64,000 bases of DNA from Vanilla planifolia (taxonomy: Eukaryota; Streptophyta; Magnoliopsida; Asparagales; Orchidaceae). Shown one piece after another: positions 1-11,689 of this stretch; the stretch's first letter is position 1, and the number at the start of each line of letters is the position of its first letter. A model generated the notes under the pieces. It worked only from the letters and a program-made list of their open reading frames with translations, was not told the DNA's origin and did not search any database. Where the stretch lies: NCBI GenBank assembly GCA_023846275.1, contig CM043874.1, positions 29,671,630-29,735,629 on the forward strand, written 5' to 3'. The position numbers and the translations under genes were made by a program.

Positions 1-424
1 GAATATGTCATTTAATTTCAATGAGACCTTATATAATTGCAATGGTGCTGCTTGAACACAATGAAGAGAATCATTTAGCTTAAAATCTTGGCTATCAAGC
101 TTTTAGACAAGCATCAATAACATTATCTCTCCTTATAACTCACTTCCTCCTGATCTATTTGACTTTTCAAAAGTTTAAATATTTCATCTAAAGTTAAAGA
201 ATTAGAAAGGGTAACTAACCTAAATATTTTGTTTGAGTATATCGATATATTTTCTTAGAAGACTTTAGACATTCCTATCACAACTCTTCCTTGATATCAA
301 ACCTAAACTCCTAATGGTCCACCAAAAAAAGTATGTCTTTAATCTAAACAAATAATTAACAATTAAAGAAGAAAATTTGAAGGTTCTCAAGGCAAAATTT
401 TTTTCTACCTATTTATGATCCCAA
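1..424. other. AT-rich sequence, nothing recognised
   Basis: No open frame or motif was recognised. The stretch lies just upstream of a Tat-like RT remnant and may be the eroded upstream part of the same element, but no protease or gag motif can be read in it. Confidence 0.4.
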
Positions 425-1230
425 TTGACTTGCCAATGTCATTTTAGTGAAGATGAGTAGTAAGTAGTGAATGCTTTTGTTTAAATTGTTTTATAAGAAG
501 TGGTGAATGCACATAGGTTGTACTAGCCTCAATTATGTAGGCCTGAAGGATTTTATATTTGTCTTTACATCAATGATCTTGTGGACATAACCAATGGATT
601 CCATTATTTAAAATTCATGAAGATTTCTCTAGTTTGTTAAATCAAGATCGTAGAGGGTGAGAAAATAACTTCTTTTATGGCTAACATTGGAATGCTTTAT
701 TACATTGTCATGCCTTTTTGATTAGATAATATTGGTGCTACTTACAAAAGCTTGATTGACTATATCTTCTAAAGTCAAAGAAATAAAATCTAGAAGTATG
801 TATGAATGACCTCCTTGTGAAAAGGAGATACTATAAGGCTCATCTTTGAGATCTTAATAGATCCTTTGAGATTTGTCAAAATTATGACATAAGGCTAAAT
901 CCAATGAAGTGCACCTTTGCTACACCTTTAGGCAAGTTCCTTCTTCTTATGGTTTTTGAAGAGATTCATGCTAAACAAGAAAGTGTAAAAGACTTAATGA
1001 ACATGTCCACAATGAGGGCTCAGCAAGATGTTTAGCATCCTATTGAACAAATTACAGGACTAAGTTACTTCATCTCCAAGTTTTGGGATAAAGCATGATC
1101 ATTCTTCAAGCTGTTCTACAAGTAGAAGCTTCAGTAGATCAATGACTATAAAAAAACTTTTCAAGAGTTTAGAGCTTATTTGTCTCAATATCTACTCTTA
1201 AGCATTCAAATCCTAAGGGCCTTCAAAGCT
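425..1230 (+). pseudogene. Ty3/gypsy (Tat-like) reverse transcriptase remnant
   Basis: This is a decayed fragment of the pol polyprotein of a Tat/Athila-type Ty3/gypsy retrotransposon, covering the RT domain and its junction with RNase H. Read on the plus strand with frame changes, it shows in order ANVILVK and TSLNYVGLKD (start of RT), INDLVDITNGFHYLKFM, then ITSFMANIGMLYYIVMPF followed by a stop and NIGATYKSL. That is the region where intact elements have the MPFGLKNAGATY block. It ends with NPMKCTFATPLGKF and ITGLSYFISKFWDKA, matching the conserved sequence just after the RT palm. Many stops and frameshifts make it non-functional. The GATY block points to the Tat/Athila side rather than chromoviruses. 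No LTR or PBS is recognisable next to it, so its ends are approximate. Confidence 0.8.
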
Positions 1231-3234
1231 TTGATTTTAACATTTATTAAAATTTAAAAAGAGTATGACAAAATAAAACAAAAATGCTTTTAATCTTCAA
1301 ATTTTGGCTAGCTTTATCTAATTTAGTAATATCACTTTTTATTATAAAGAAAAAACAAAAAATGATCTTACAACTTCATATTTTCATTATATTTATTTTG
1401 TGAAGTGAAATTTTATATCATTTATTTCTTTTAACAACCTAAAAAATTAAATAAATTTTTAATAAATAAAATTGTAGAAATAAATTAACTATAAAATAAA
1501 AACAATTCAATGTAAAATCTAAATTACAATAATAAATTAACTAAAATTTTGTTATGGTTAAAATAAATTTATGGCTAATGTTGATCTGTGAGTTATAAAG
1601 CACTGTAGTCTCATTCATTTTAGCCATTATTTTTCGTTGAATAGACTATTATAACAAGGTATGAATTAATGTCTTTCTAAAATATGAGTCACTTGCTTTA
1701 TGAAAAACCCATGGCCTTATACAAAACACAATCATGAAAATGAAATTAACTCACTCCAAATCTATGAAAGTGAATACATAATACATATGATTGCATGTAT
1801 TAATAAAGGAATACACCATAAATGCATATGTTTTGTACAAAAGAAATAATTTTTAAAAATATTAAAAATTTATTTTAAAAATATTTAAACTAGTTTTAGT
1901 ACTCAAACATAATGAAAAATTTGCTATCTATCATAGCACTAATGCATAAACATAAACTATCATGTTTTAATATCAAATTTGATGTAAGATGTTACTAGTA
2001 AAAGGAATGTCTAATGAAAGTCTTAATTAAATGCACTAGCATTATATATTTTAATTTTCCAAGACACATATAAAGTCCACTCCAATATTTACAAAAATGG
2101 TAATGTCATTCAAATCAAATCTTCTGAATGCTTACCCCTATGGAAATTGCAATGTAGGATATCAACAAGTCGAGGAACATCTAGTAAGCTAAGTTTGACA
2201 TGCATGTTGAATACCTTGATAGAATGTGAATTGGGCATCAAGGATACTAATAGTTTAAAGTACATGTAAATGAACAAATTAGCATAACTAAAAAACTTCA
2301 CATATGTATGGGACTAAATATGAAAGATCAAGGAAATCTATTTTTATCCAATAATTAACCAAATAAAATAAATAGTGGTAGCGAGTGTTATCGACCATGT
2401 ATTGTTGTTGGTAGAGGGGAGATGGAGGAGAATTCACCACCAATGATAATGGTGATGAATCAAATTGTTAAGGTATAAGATAAAAAAGGATAATGAAAGA
2501 AATTATGTGGATTTAGATCAAGGGGATAAAAGAGAATATGAAGTGTGTGAAGGGATAATTTTCTTTGTCCAAGGGGTGCTTTGACTGATTTTGTATTAGC
2601 CTAGACAAAGAAAGCTATTGATAGAAAAAAGTTGTCATTTTTTAAGGGTAGGCATAGTTTAAAGGTTTCTTATTGAGTAAATGGATTGAATAAATTGGAA
2701 TGTTGTGTGGAACAAAGTTGGAAAGTTTAAAAAGGTTGGCAATGAGTTTGGAGAGGATTTGGGCTAGAGAGAGAAAATTAACTAGCTTAGATTTAAAGTT
2801 TGGATTATGGTTCGTTGAAAGAAGAGATAATGACAAATAACATAATTTGGCATGGAATTAAGGTCTAAAGGATGTGGGGGGAGGGGGTAGAAAAGATGAT
2901 TTGGGCATGTTTGAGTAAATAAAAAAAATCTTGGGTTTATGTGGTAATGGAGGAAGAAGATTATGTAGGAGACCAAAAGAGTTGGTTGATTGGTTGAAAA
3001 TAGTTTGGAGCATTTTGTTATCAATTAGTATCTAAATTAACTTTAAACTAGATGTAAATTAAGATAGGTAAGTTATACAAGACAACCATCTTGATCATGT
3101 AACTTGTTTTGCATTAATGACTCTTATGACAAATAAATGATGTCCATCCATTGGAAATAATTGAGGTTGATGGAGAACGTGGCTATAATGGGCATAAAAA
3201 CGTGGATTAGGTAAATTTGGTTATAGAATAGGTG
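1231..3234. other. AT-rich intergenic stretch
   Basis: I see no coding signature on either strand. Short open frames on the minus strand near 2.6-3.0 kb are low-complexity and lack any domain. A purine-rich patch with a G-run lies at 2870-2890. The stretch ends where homology to the second family A LTR begins. Confidence 0.5.
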
Positions 3235-6200
3235 GACAATAGTTAAACAGTAACACTCTTATAGTTATTATGAATAACCATGAAATTAAGCCAATAAGAT
3301 TTAGATCATGCATATTTTGATGTAGTAAAGCTATTTTTTCAAGATATTGTATTTATAGATTAAAATATTAATAATAAATATGTTCTTAGGAAGTATGTTA
3401 TTGATTCAAATAGAATCAAAATTTTATTTAACATGCTATTAGAAAGAGCTCATCATGTAGAATATAATGACAATGAGATTATTATTTTTAGATATCTAAA
3501 TAATTAACTATGAATTTTTAAAAGAAAAGAACATCAAGATCATTTTGCAAATTGTTAAATAAATAAGAGGGAAATTTTTCATTTCTTTTCTAACTTCTTC
3601 AATTGGATAATGAGTTTAAAATAAGATTTAGTAGCTATGTTAGTTAGGGTAATAAAAAAGAATTTAAGAAAGAGACTTATGTAGAGAGAGAAATAAGAAA
3701 AAAGAGAAGGGCTTAGAAGAGAAAGAAAATAGATAAATGGGAAGAACAAAGTGCAAAGGAGAGTAGAATTTGCTATTGTAGTTGAGAGAAATAATTTGGA
3801 AGCAAAAGGAGAGTAAAAAAGGGAAAGAAGTGTAGTTTATCGACTAGAAGAGAATATGAATAAAGCTAAGGAAGCAAATTAGCAAAGATATGGGTTTACT
3901 TTGGTGTTTTTTAAATTGGTTCCACTAATTTTATGCAATTGTAGATGCATTTTAACAATATATGAAGGTATGAGAGTGTGGGAATGAGTTTGGAATGATT
4001 AAGCAAGAACTTGGATTGAAATTGAGAGGTTCGAGTTAATAAAAGTGTTCCATAAGCAGTATCATACAAGTATGATGGGTTTAATTGTACTTGTATGATT
4101 AATTAAAAATGGCTAAAATAAAAGGATTTAATAAGTTCCTTGAGACATTATTTTGGCATCAAAAAGTTAATCATATTATATGATTATTTGATCATACTAA
4201 ATAGTGGGTTATAAGTTGGTTGGATTGAGCATGTGGTGGCATCATACAAGTACAACTGATCCAAATGTACTCATACAATATGTTTAAGTTGATTCAGGAT
4301 AGAGGAATCACATTAGTCTAATGAGACATCATATAAGTAATTTGGAGGAGAATGTACTAATATGATATGTTGATTATATTTGACAATCAATAAGAGGTTA
4401 AGGGAGAGGGATGGATTGGTTATTTTTGGTAAAAAAGACCAATAGATTGGACATTAATAATGATTCTCATCATAATATCTAATGGTTATTGAATTGGTGA
4501 GCAATTGTTAAATTTTTGTACATGTATAATAATATTTATTATATTATATTATTAGTGGAGAATAAATGATTAGAGGTTAGATTAGATATGTTTATTAAAA
4601 AAGAGATAATATTATATGACTTTCAAGATCATATGGTATAATCAATCTAAAGTGGTTTAGGAGAGTCAAATTAGTCTAATAAGGAACTATATAGGGAATT
4701 AAGAGGAGATCATTATAAGTACAATGTAAGGAATCATATTATATGATTAGTAAAGGTTTGCAAAAGCTAGATTAGTGAAGTCTAAGAGGTAAAGAGTTTA
4801 CTAGTTGTATTGTATGATATATAGAATTGTATTTATATAATTAATGAGGAGCAAAGGATCTTGAACTAGAATCAAATGAGTTTAGTAAGGAGAATGTTAA
4901 CCATATAAGATGATCTTGATAATCAAGTCATACCATTAGTTATAGAAATATGAAGCAAGGAAGTATGCTTGATGCTCTAACATGATATGTTAACAAGTCT
5001 GATACTAGATTAATCAAACAAGTTTAAGAGAAAAGCTTGTCATATGATATGATTTAGTTGATCACACTATTAAAGCAGATATAGATAGGTATGTTAGGAT
5101 GGAGCTACTAATCATGTTGTATGATGTTGGAATCATACAAGTATGATGTATTGACTATAATGAGGGGAATAGAAATGATTCTTTGGTTATTTAAAAAATG
5201 ATATTAGATAGCTATATTATATAGAATGGTATAACAATTCATGTGCAAGCATTCTATTATAAGAAATCTAAGAATCGGATTAGATAAAGAGATTTTTTTT
5301 GTAAACTAATGTGAGTAAACTTGATAACTATGATATAAATAAAAAAGTATAATTTATTTATATTTTAAATTATTTTATTTGGAGTTATTTTATTTTCTTT
5401 TTTCATATTATGATATGTCAAAATTAATGGTTTTATGCAAAAATATGGAAAATAGAATCTAAAATGCCTATATAATAAGATATATGTATGTGAGTTACAA
5501 TTATGAAAAATAATTGGATACATGGACATTCGACATGGGTTAATATGAATAAAGGAAAGGAAATTTAATAAGTGGTAATCTTCTTAAAGACATTATTGTC
5601 ATTACTTTTAAGACAAGAAACTCTTATAGTTGTCATGATGTTATATGATGAGGTGAGGAACACCCTTAGTTGATATAATACAAGAATGGCTTATATACTA
5701 ATACAATGTGAGGATTGCTTGTAAATGATACAAGACAAGCCCATATGTGATACAGGTGAGGATGGTTCATATGTGATATAAGGTGAAGAATGCCAATGTA
5801 TGATATAAGGTGAGAATTGTCCATATACAATATAAGGTGAAGATTATTCTCATGTAAATGGATGCAGCATTGTTATGTCTACTGATTGAGATCATATGAT
5901 ATTGATTCTTGGTTCTAGAGGATAATGGTCTATAGGAAAATGTGGGCCATAAAAATACTAAACATTGGGAATAAAATAGATTATAAATGAGAAACTTCTT
6001 TTTATGTGATTTGGTTTCATTATGATTATTAGTTATTTGATCACTCATGGTTCATTTTTTTTCATGATTATTATTTATTATATTATTGTTCAAATATTAT
6101 TTTATTTATTTTCATCATGTTTTATATTTTATTATCTTATTAGTTTGTTAACTAAACTTTTTAGAGTCTTACTAATATTTATATCATAAGTAACACATCT

Positions 6201-6574
6201 ATTATACCAAGGGATTGATACTATGATGTCATGAAGGAGGATGATTCTTATTAGCTAACATAGTGGATAGTCTTTACATATAGTTCATATTATGATGCTT
6301 TATATAATATAGTATTGTATGTACATCATTATCAGACATTACTATTACAGTGTTATATATCATTGATTAAGATTCGTTGATTATATTATTATATTTCAAA
6401 GGATTATTTAAGAATCTATGTATAATGAGCATGTGCTAATTGTATGTATGGATTAGGATTTTTGTCACAATGTTAAGTCTATACTTAGGATTTTATTTGT
6501 CATCACCTTTAGTTTTACTTACATATAATCTTGATTATCTTTACTTTATGTAGTGTTAGGTGGGCCCCTAATAG
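3235..6574 (+). repeat. Family A 5' LTR (long gypsy LTR, about 3.3 kb)
   Basis: This sequence is repeated in the same order at about 11.7-15.0 kb. Shared landmarks are CATATTTTGATGTA near the start, a purine-rich GAGA block, GGGTTYAATTSTACTTGTATGA, a 27-bp minisatellite, a GGGCCATAAAAATAC block, and AGCCTTACTAATATTTATATCA-like sequence near the end. It is followed at once by a primer-binding-site sequence, which fixes it as the 5' LTR of a plus-strand element. Divergence between the copies is heavy, with many indels, so the insertion is old. The start coordinate is approximate; the end is set by the PBS. Confidence 0.7.
5650..5862 (+). repeat. 27-bp minisatellite inside family A LTR
   Basis: Units of the type TATAAGGTGAGGATTGCCCATATGTGA recur. 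The GGTGA core falls at 5755, 5782, 5809 and 5836, exactly 27 bp apart, with more degenerate units upstream. The second LTR has the same array. Confidence 0.75.
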
Positions 6575-6576
6575 GG

Positions 6577-6588
6577 TGGTATCAAAAC
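6577..6588 (+). other. Primer binding site of family A element
   Basis: TGGTATCAAAAC matches the plant initiator-methionine tRNA primer site (TGGTATCAGAGC) except at its 3' end. It sits directly after the 5' LTR, as expected for minus-strand DNA synthesis priming. Confidence 0.65.
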
Positions 6589-7560
6589 TTTTGTTCAAGA
6601 TTAATTGAGATATATGAGTGAAGAAAACAATATAACGTATGCATTTATATATATATATATATATTATAGTTTAGTTAATTGTGACTGTATATAAAAATTT
6701 TATAACACCACAAGATTGAAATAAAAAAATAGTATGGGTAAAGAGGAGTTTGGTAATAAGAACAAGGGAAAAGAGCAACAAGAAAGGATTAGATTGGGAT
6801 TACAAATAAAATGAAAAGTGAGGAAACGATAATAGGTTGCTATGGTCATATAATATGAAGAGGGTTGCCTATATGTGAGGTTCATGGTAAATGGAGTTGA
6901 AAAATTGGATGATAAGGGCAAGGTAGCTAGCTTGAACTCTATATGGAAACCTTGGCATCATTTTTATTGTAATACAATGTGCTAAACCCAATATTGGATT
7001 TGTAACTATTTTGTGTGATAATAGAGATAAGGTTCTAGGAAGAGGAAGGGGTAGATGTAGTTCAATGGGCATAATGGAGAAGCTTTCAACAACATTAATT
7101 TAAGCAAGTTTAAACTTTCAATAAAAATTTTTGGGGGTAGAATTTGTTTTAGACTAAGAGGTTTTGGCAAGTGACACAAATATAGTAAGACGAATTAGGA
7201 GAAATGTAGATTAAATATTGTAAGATCAAGAAGATATTTTATTTGTTAAGAGATAGAACATATTATCAAGGAATGTCCAAGGGTTATGGAAATTAGATTT
7301 TCCCACATATCCATTAGTAATGAAAAATCCATATTAGATAAAAATAGAGAAATAAGTTCATCATCGAGGACTATTAATATTGGTAAAGATAATGTAGCTT
7401 GCAGAAGTAGTTGACGACTAAAATTAGCAAAATCATTAAGTTGTTTATTTGGGAGGGAGTGGGCCATATTGCTTGGGAATGTCCCAAAGTCATGGAATTA
7501 AGGGCAATTAGGATATCCTTAGGTATTGGAGGAGGAGAAATACTTAAGGACTAGAAAACA
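6589..7560 (+). pseudogene. Family A gag remnant with two zinc-knuckle relics
   Basis: Decayed gag region of the family A gypsy element, downstream of its PBS. Two nucleic-acid-binding CCHC relics can be read on the plus strand. One near 7235-7282 reads FIC-stop-EIEHIIKECP. The other near 7441-7493 reads LFIWEGVGHIAWECPKVMEL, in which the first two cysteines are partly lost but the H and last C remain. The spacing C-x2-C-x4-H-x4-C is preserved in outline. Capsid sequence upstream is too eroded to recognise. Stops occur every few codons, so no gag protein can be made. Confidence 0.6.
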
Positions 7561-8729
7561 AATTTCTTATCAAGGATAAGTGATACAAACAAAGAAAATG
7601 ATACTCCAATAGATATCTACCCATCTGATAAGAACTAGGTTGAAGATGTTACATACCTAGAGACTAAAATAAGAATGTGAATATTTTATTATTCTAATGT
7701 TTATGATTATTTTATATTATGTAAAATGTCATGATTAGAATATGAGAATTAAATTTTAAATCTTGATGGCTTAACTAACATCTAAGAAAAAAGTAGAATT
7801 TATGCCAAAAAAATGTAGCTTAGAAGAACTATGGATAAAGAAAATAAAATTTCCTTATATTATGTAATGTACACTAGCAATGGAGATTGACCTACGTCTA
7901 GTAATGGATGGATTATTTAGCCCAAAAATTATTAAACCCAGTGTTATAAAAGAGAATGAAAATTTTTATTTTAAGGAAAGAGAATTTTTTTAGTTGAAAA
8001 AGACAACTATTCTTATTTTGGGTGTTAAGAATATAATGTTTACTAAATAAGATGGCTCTATTAAGTAATGAGGTTAGTGTTGAGAGAATATTGGATAATT
8101 CTTTAAAAGGTTTTTACAACTATAAATTAGTCCAAATCCTTAGCAAATAATTTCATAATAAGAGTAGATTATTATAGCAAATGAATTTTCACTGGTGATC
8201 TTTTCATTAACCAAATTGACTTGAAAAGAAATTAAAGGTTGTTGGAGAGATATATTATGAAAATAGTTTCTAAATATCATAGGAAATATTAATTTCAATT
8301 TTTGTTGTAATATTATTAGAAATTATTAAGGTTCAGATAAGATGTTGGATCCTCATTTTGGAAGAGTTGGTATGGGAGAAAATATAACAAATTGAAAGGC
8401 AAGTGTTGATATTATACTATGGATAATAGAAGAAAAGTGATTGGGTTAAGAAGTAAATAGATTGGAATTAAAGATAGTTATTTAATGGGGAAAAATTAGG
8501 TATTATTCTCATTACTAAAATCAAACTTGCTAGAATTCATAAAAGAAGAATATATTACCAAGTTGGAATTTTAAAGAGTTGATTTAAAACATTTAGCTAG
8601 GATAGTAATCTAAATTTAAAATTTATTCGATATAAAATTTGAGATTTTAGGAAAAATTAGAGAAGCTTAATAATTAGCAACTTAATGGTTATTATTAAGG
8701 GAGGTACATACTTAAAAAAATACTATTAA
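7561..8729 (+). other. Eroded pol interior of family A (RT missing)
   Basis: A complete chromovirus would have protease, RT and RNase H here, over 2 kb. Only about 1.2 kb is present and no RT palm motif can be read. A weak match to the end of RNase H (a FSLTKLT-stop-KEIKGCWRD string at about 8195-8250) is possible but not secure. An internal deletion of RT is the simplest explanation. Confidence 0.4.
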
Positions 8730-9305
8730 ACTTAAAGAAACTAAAATGTATCAAGAGCTATAGTAGAATTGCTAATGAATAGGAATGAAGAAAGATGTAT
8801 TAAGTTATTTATAAGGTGTTTAATCTATTAATAAGTTAAAGGGAACAAAAAAGATTAGGAGGATTATTATAGTCTTTATTAACTCTTAAGAGAGAATGAG
8901 AAGATTTTGTTATGAATTTTATAGTAGAATTAACATAATCATTAGTAGGTCATGACTTAATATAGATAATTATGGATAAAGTAACTAAATCAGACTATGT
9001 TTTAGCAAATAACAAACTCAACAATAAGATTATTTCAAATTTATATGAACCAAATTATAAGATTATATATGTCGACAGTAATAGTGTCAGACACCTCAAT
9101 GTTGGAATAAGAGGAAATAAAGAATCATGTTAAGTTCCAAATTTGTTTAAGAAGCTATTAAATAGATCTTGATTATCTAGAACAAATTAAAAACAACCTA
9201 GGGTAGCCAAAAGAAATATATTGAAGCTAAACATAAATCAATTGAATTTTAGGAAACTTTACATGCATTTATTTAAGTTAGTTCTATAAAAGATATTCTA
9301 AGATC
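8730..9305 (+). pseudogene. Chromovirus integrase remnant (family A)
   Basis: Decayed integrase, the enzyme that inserts retrotransposon cDNA. On the plus strand the HHCC zinc-finger region gives TKMYQEL, GMKKDVLSYL and LIY-stop-stop-VKG followed by KRLGGLL. The catalytic core start gives EDFVMNFIVEL, then SLVGHDLI and IIMDKVTKSDYVLA. These strings line up in order with Tekay/Del-type chromovirus integrases, where MDFI carries the first catalytic Asp (here MNFI, so Asp is changed to Asn). Stops such as TAA replace likely CAA codons. The remnant is cut by the solo LTR at 9311. It cannot be functional. Confidence 0.7.
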
Positions 9306-9310
9306 TTAAA
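9306..9310 (+). repeat. Left target-site duplication TTAAA of solo LTR
   Basis: TTAAA lies immediately before TGTAACAGCCC and is repeated immediately after the terminal CA of the solo LTR (11412-11416). Five bases is the usual Ty3/gypsy target-site duplication. Confidence 0.9.
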
Positions 9311-10020
9311 TGTAACAGCCCTAGTTTTCTCTTATTTGTATTTTTATATTTTTTAGAAAGAGCTCTGTGAGACGAATCCAACGATGTTTAATTTGTAATT
9401 TTCGGAGCTCTAATGAATAAATTATGAATTTTTGAAGATTTGGGATAAATTTGTAACGTAGAGGATAGATCTGTAAATTTTAAATGTCGGCTTAGTTCAA
9501 ATCTGATTGGCGGAGGATATATTTGCAAATATAAAATTTATAGGGGGTTTTATGCAAAAGAGCTGTTTTACGAGACACCTTCGGGAGAGTTTGACACATA
9601 TCTGCAGCAGCGTTTATATAATCCGGTGAATTACGTTTGCGAAAATTCGACTGCATGCAGCTGCAAGGAGAGATTCTGGAGTGCGAGGTTCGGCAACAAA
9701 CGTTACTGCGGCGAGAGTTTTCTTAAGGAAGAGATTCCGACAGCAGCCACCGTCCTCTTCGAGGAATTTCGGCACGCGACGGTGAAAGTTGGCGAGGGTT
9801 CCATAAGGTAAGGAAAACGCGAATTTCTTTGTCGTCATTGTTTAAGGGTTTTTTTTCGGTAAGCGACGGAGATCGAGAGGGGTTGATTTGGCCGACGGGA
9901 GACGCCGGAGGTCTCGAATTTCGCCGGCGAAAGGTTTCGGTTTCGCCGAACGCGAGAGAGAGAGGGGGCGGCGTGAACCGGTCCAGGCTTTGGACCGGGT
10001 TACGCTGAACCGGATGCCGA

Positions 10021-10233
10021 GCGCGCGGTCCAGCACGTCGAGTGCGCTGTCCAGCGCGCCAAGCACGAGCGGTCCAGCGCGCTGGGAGCGGGCGGTCCAG
10101 CACTGCGAAAGGAAATTTTGGGAAACATGCCGTTTGGAAAAGCTTTTAGAAAGCTTTTCTGCGCGGGCGGTCCAGCGCTGAGCGTGCACGCGCGGTCCAG
10201 CGCTGAGCGTGCGCGCGCGGTCCAGAGGGCGGT
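10021..10233. repeat. GC-rich GCGCGGTCCAGCGC direct repeats in solo LTR
   Basis: The core GCGGTCCAGCGC, with variants, recurs about seven times. The last three units start at about 10161, 10190 and 10214 (spacing 24-29 bp). The array is rich in CpG and CHG sites, in sharp contrast to the surrounding AT-rich DNA. Confidence 0.75.
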
Positions 10234-10675
10234 TCAGTGCCGCGTAAGCCCATTTTTGGGATTATTTTGGGGTGTGTTTGGGAAAGCTTTTAGAAAGCAA
10301 TTTTTGACTAATAAGCATATTTAAATTAATTATTTTTGTATTTTATGGGCTTGTAGGACATCAAGAAGAAGCAGAAGTGAGTAAGATAGTTGGTACAGCA
10401 AATTGAGGTAGATAGATTCCTAACCCTGTGATGTAGCACATTACTATATATTTGCTTTACATGGTTTTCTTTCAGTTGCATGGTGTTTTGGTTGTTCTAT
10501 ATGTTGATGTTTATTTTATTTGCATGACAACTAAAAAGGAAAGAAATAATATGGTACAATATGCTAAAGAAAGAGACGAAACAATGTGACATGAAAGGAT
10601 TTTTGATATGGCATGGATTGATGTTTGGAAAATGACAAATAAAACAATGAGATTCCCAGAGAACATTATCCTCAC

Positions 10676-10877
10676 CACTAGGCTCAGCGTGTGGGATCGC
10701 AGGGTATCGATCTTCGGATCAGATATCTGCCTAGTGTTATGTGCTATGACTCCATGATGATTACACCAGGCTCAGTGTGTTGGATCGCAGGGTATGGTAC
10801 CATACCTGCCTGGTGGCACTAGGCTCAGCGTGTTGGATCGTAGGGTATCGATCTTCGGATCAGATATCTGCCTAGTG
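10676..10877 (+). repeat. Three tandem hairpin units in solo LTR
   Basis: Three related units lie at 10676-10736, 10764-10815 and 10817-10877. Each has the layout: outer arm, GGCTCAGYGTGTKGGATCG linker, inner hairpin, outer arm. Outer arms are CACTAGGC/GCCTAGTG in units 1 and 3 and CACCAGGC/GCCTGGTG in unit 2, so both sides of the stem change together. The inner hairpin is GGTATCGATC-TTCG-GATCAGATATC in units 1 and 3 (one bulge, one G-T pair). In unit 2 it is the perfect palindrome GGTATGGTACCATACC. The pairing is therefore kept while the sequence differs. The function is unknown; it could be an RNA structure in the LTR transcript or a recombination-prone repeat. Confidence 0.75.
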
Positions 10878-11411
10878 TTATGTGCTTGGTTGGATGCCGG
10901 CTAGAGGACAGTCATTGATGATTGGATCCAGAGGATAATGTGTCAAAGGGAATTGGGCCCGATAATAACACATTATATAAGAAATTGACATTCTTTATGA
11001 TTTCCATTTGGCATTACCTTATATGTATGTATGACATTCATCTTTACTGTTAATGGTATTTGTTATGCCATTTTATTTCCTTGGTTAATTATGTGAATTT
11101 ATCTACTGAGATTTATAAAATCTCATTTAGTGCTTACATCACAGGTCATGAAATCACTGCACCGAGAACTGGGAATGATGCTGTTACAGGAGAGCCCTTT
11201 CCAAGAGATGTGTGAGAAGGAAAATTTTAGTGTGATTAAATGTTTAAAAATGTCTTTATATATATATACTTTGGATTTTGAGTTAGTGTTTGTCTTACCG
11301 TCGGGTCCCCACCTTTGGGCTTTGTTTATTTGTCCTCACTTAGATGTTGTATTGGCGACTCTGATGTTCATTTTGTGACATAATGGTATTGATGTCGGTG
11401 GGGGCTTGACA

Positions 11412-11416
11412 TTAAA
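11412..11416 (+). repeat. Right target-site duplication TTAAA of solo LTR
   Basis: Exact copy of the five bases at 9306-9310, directly after the terminal CA of the solo LTR. Confidence 0.9.
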
Positions 11417-11689
11417 TGTCAAGAAAATTAAAGCCAAAATTTACTTGTCTAGTTTAGATACTAGGGAAAGTTGGATAATTGATGTATCATATTCCTTAAC
11501 CTCCACACTTATTAGGAATTTATGGTATATTTTATGTATTATCTTTGAGGGGATATGCTTTAGATATTTTGAATGCTTTAACTTTATTGGTCAATAAATT
11601 GAAATTTAACTAGATTTAATATATCTAGATATACCAATATGAATACTACAAAGATTAAACTAATCAAGAAGTTACCTATGAATCTAAAG
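11417..11689 (+). other. Family A internal sequence after the solo LTR
   Basis: This short stretch continues the host element interrupted at 9311 and leads into its 3' LTR. A frame of about 60 codons is open at 11406-11597 but has no recognised domain. No clear polypurine tract remains before the LTR. Confidence 0.4.

Larger units (their letters stand above)
9311..11411 (+). mobile_element. Solo LTR of a gypsy-type element (2.1 kb)
   Basis: A complete LTR without its internal region, bounded by TGTAACAGCCC and GGGGGCTTGACA. The ends form an imperfect terminal inverted repeat (TGTAACAGCCC versus TGTCAAGCCCC). A perfect 5-bp target-site duplication, TTAAA, flanks it at 9306-9310 and 11412-11416. 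TGTAACA...CCC starts are common in plant Ty3/gypsy chromovirus LTRs, so that is the likely class. It sits inside the integrase remnant of the family A element, so it inserted later and then lost its interior by LTR-LTR recombination. It is far less decayed than its host and much more GC-rich at 9.6-10.25 kb. Strand is set by the TG...CA ends together with gypsy LTR convention and is not independently proven. Open frames inside its GC-rich part are chance. Confidence 0.9.

Noticed and set aside
2642..3024. Two minus-strand frames of 64 and 80 codons
   Set aside because: Low-complexity reverse of a purine-rich stretch, mutually overlapping, with no motif.
4027..4050. GGTTCGAGTT-like word resembling a tRNA T-arm
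   Set aside because: No acceptor, D-arm or anticodon arm can be folded around it, and it lies in a decayed LTR.
9614..10324. Cluster of 61- to 126-codon frames on both strands
   Set aside because: They lie in the GC-rich part of the solo LTR, overlap one another on both strands and have no domain. GC-rich sequence lacks stop codons by chance.
10676..10877. CRISPR-like array reading of the three repeats
   Set aside because: Only three units, with uneven spacing and repeats that form large hairpins within a plant LTR. There is no spacer pattern and no cas context.
11406..11597. Possible copia protease start (a SWIID string)
   Set aside because: The Asp is followed by Val-Ser and not by Ser/Thr-Gly, and the flanking sequence belongs to a gypsy-type element, so the likeness is too weak.
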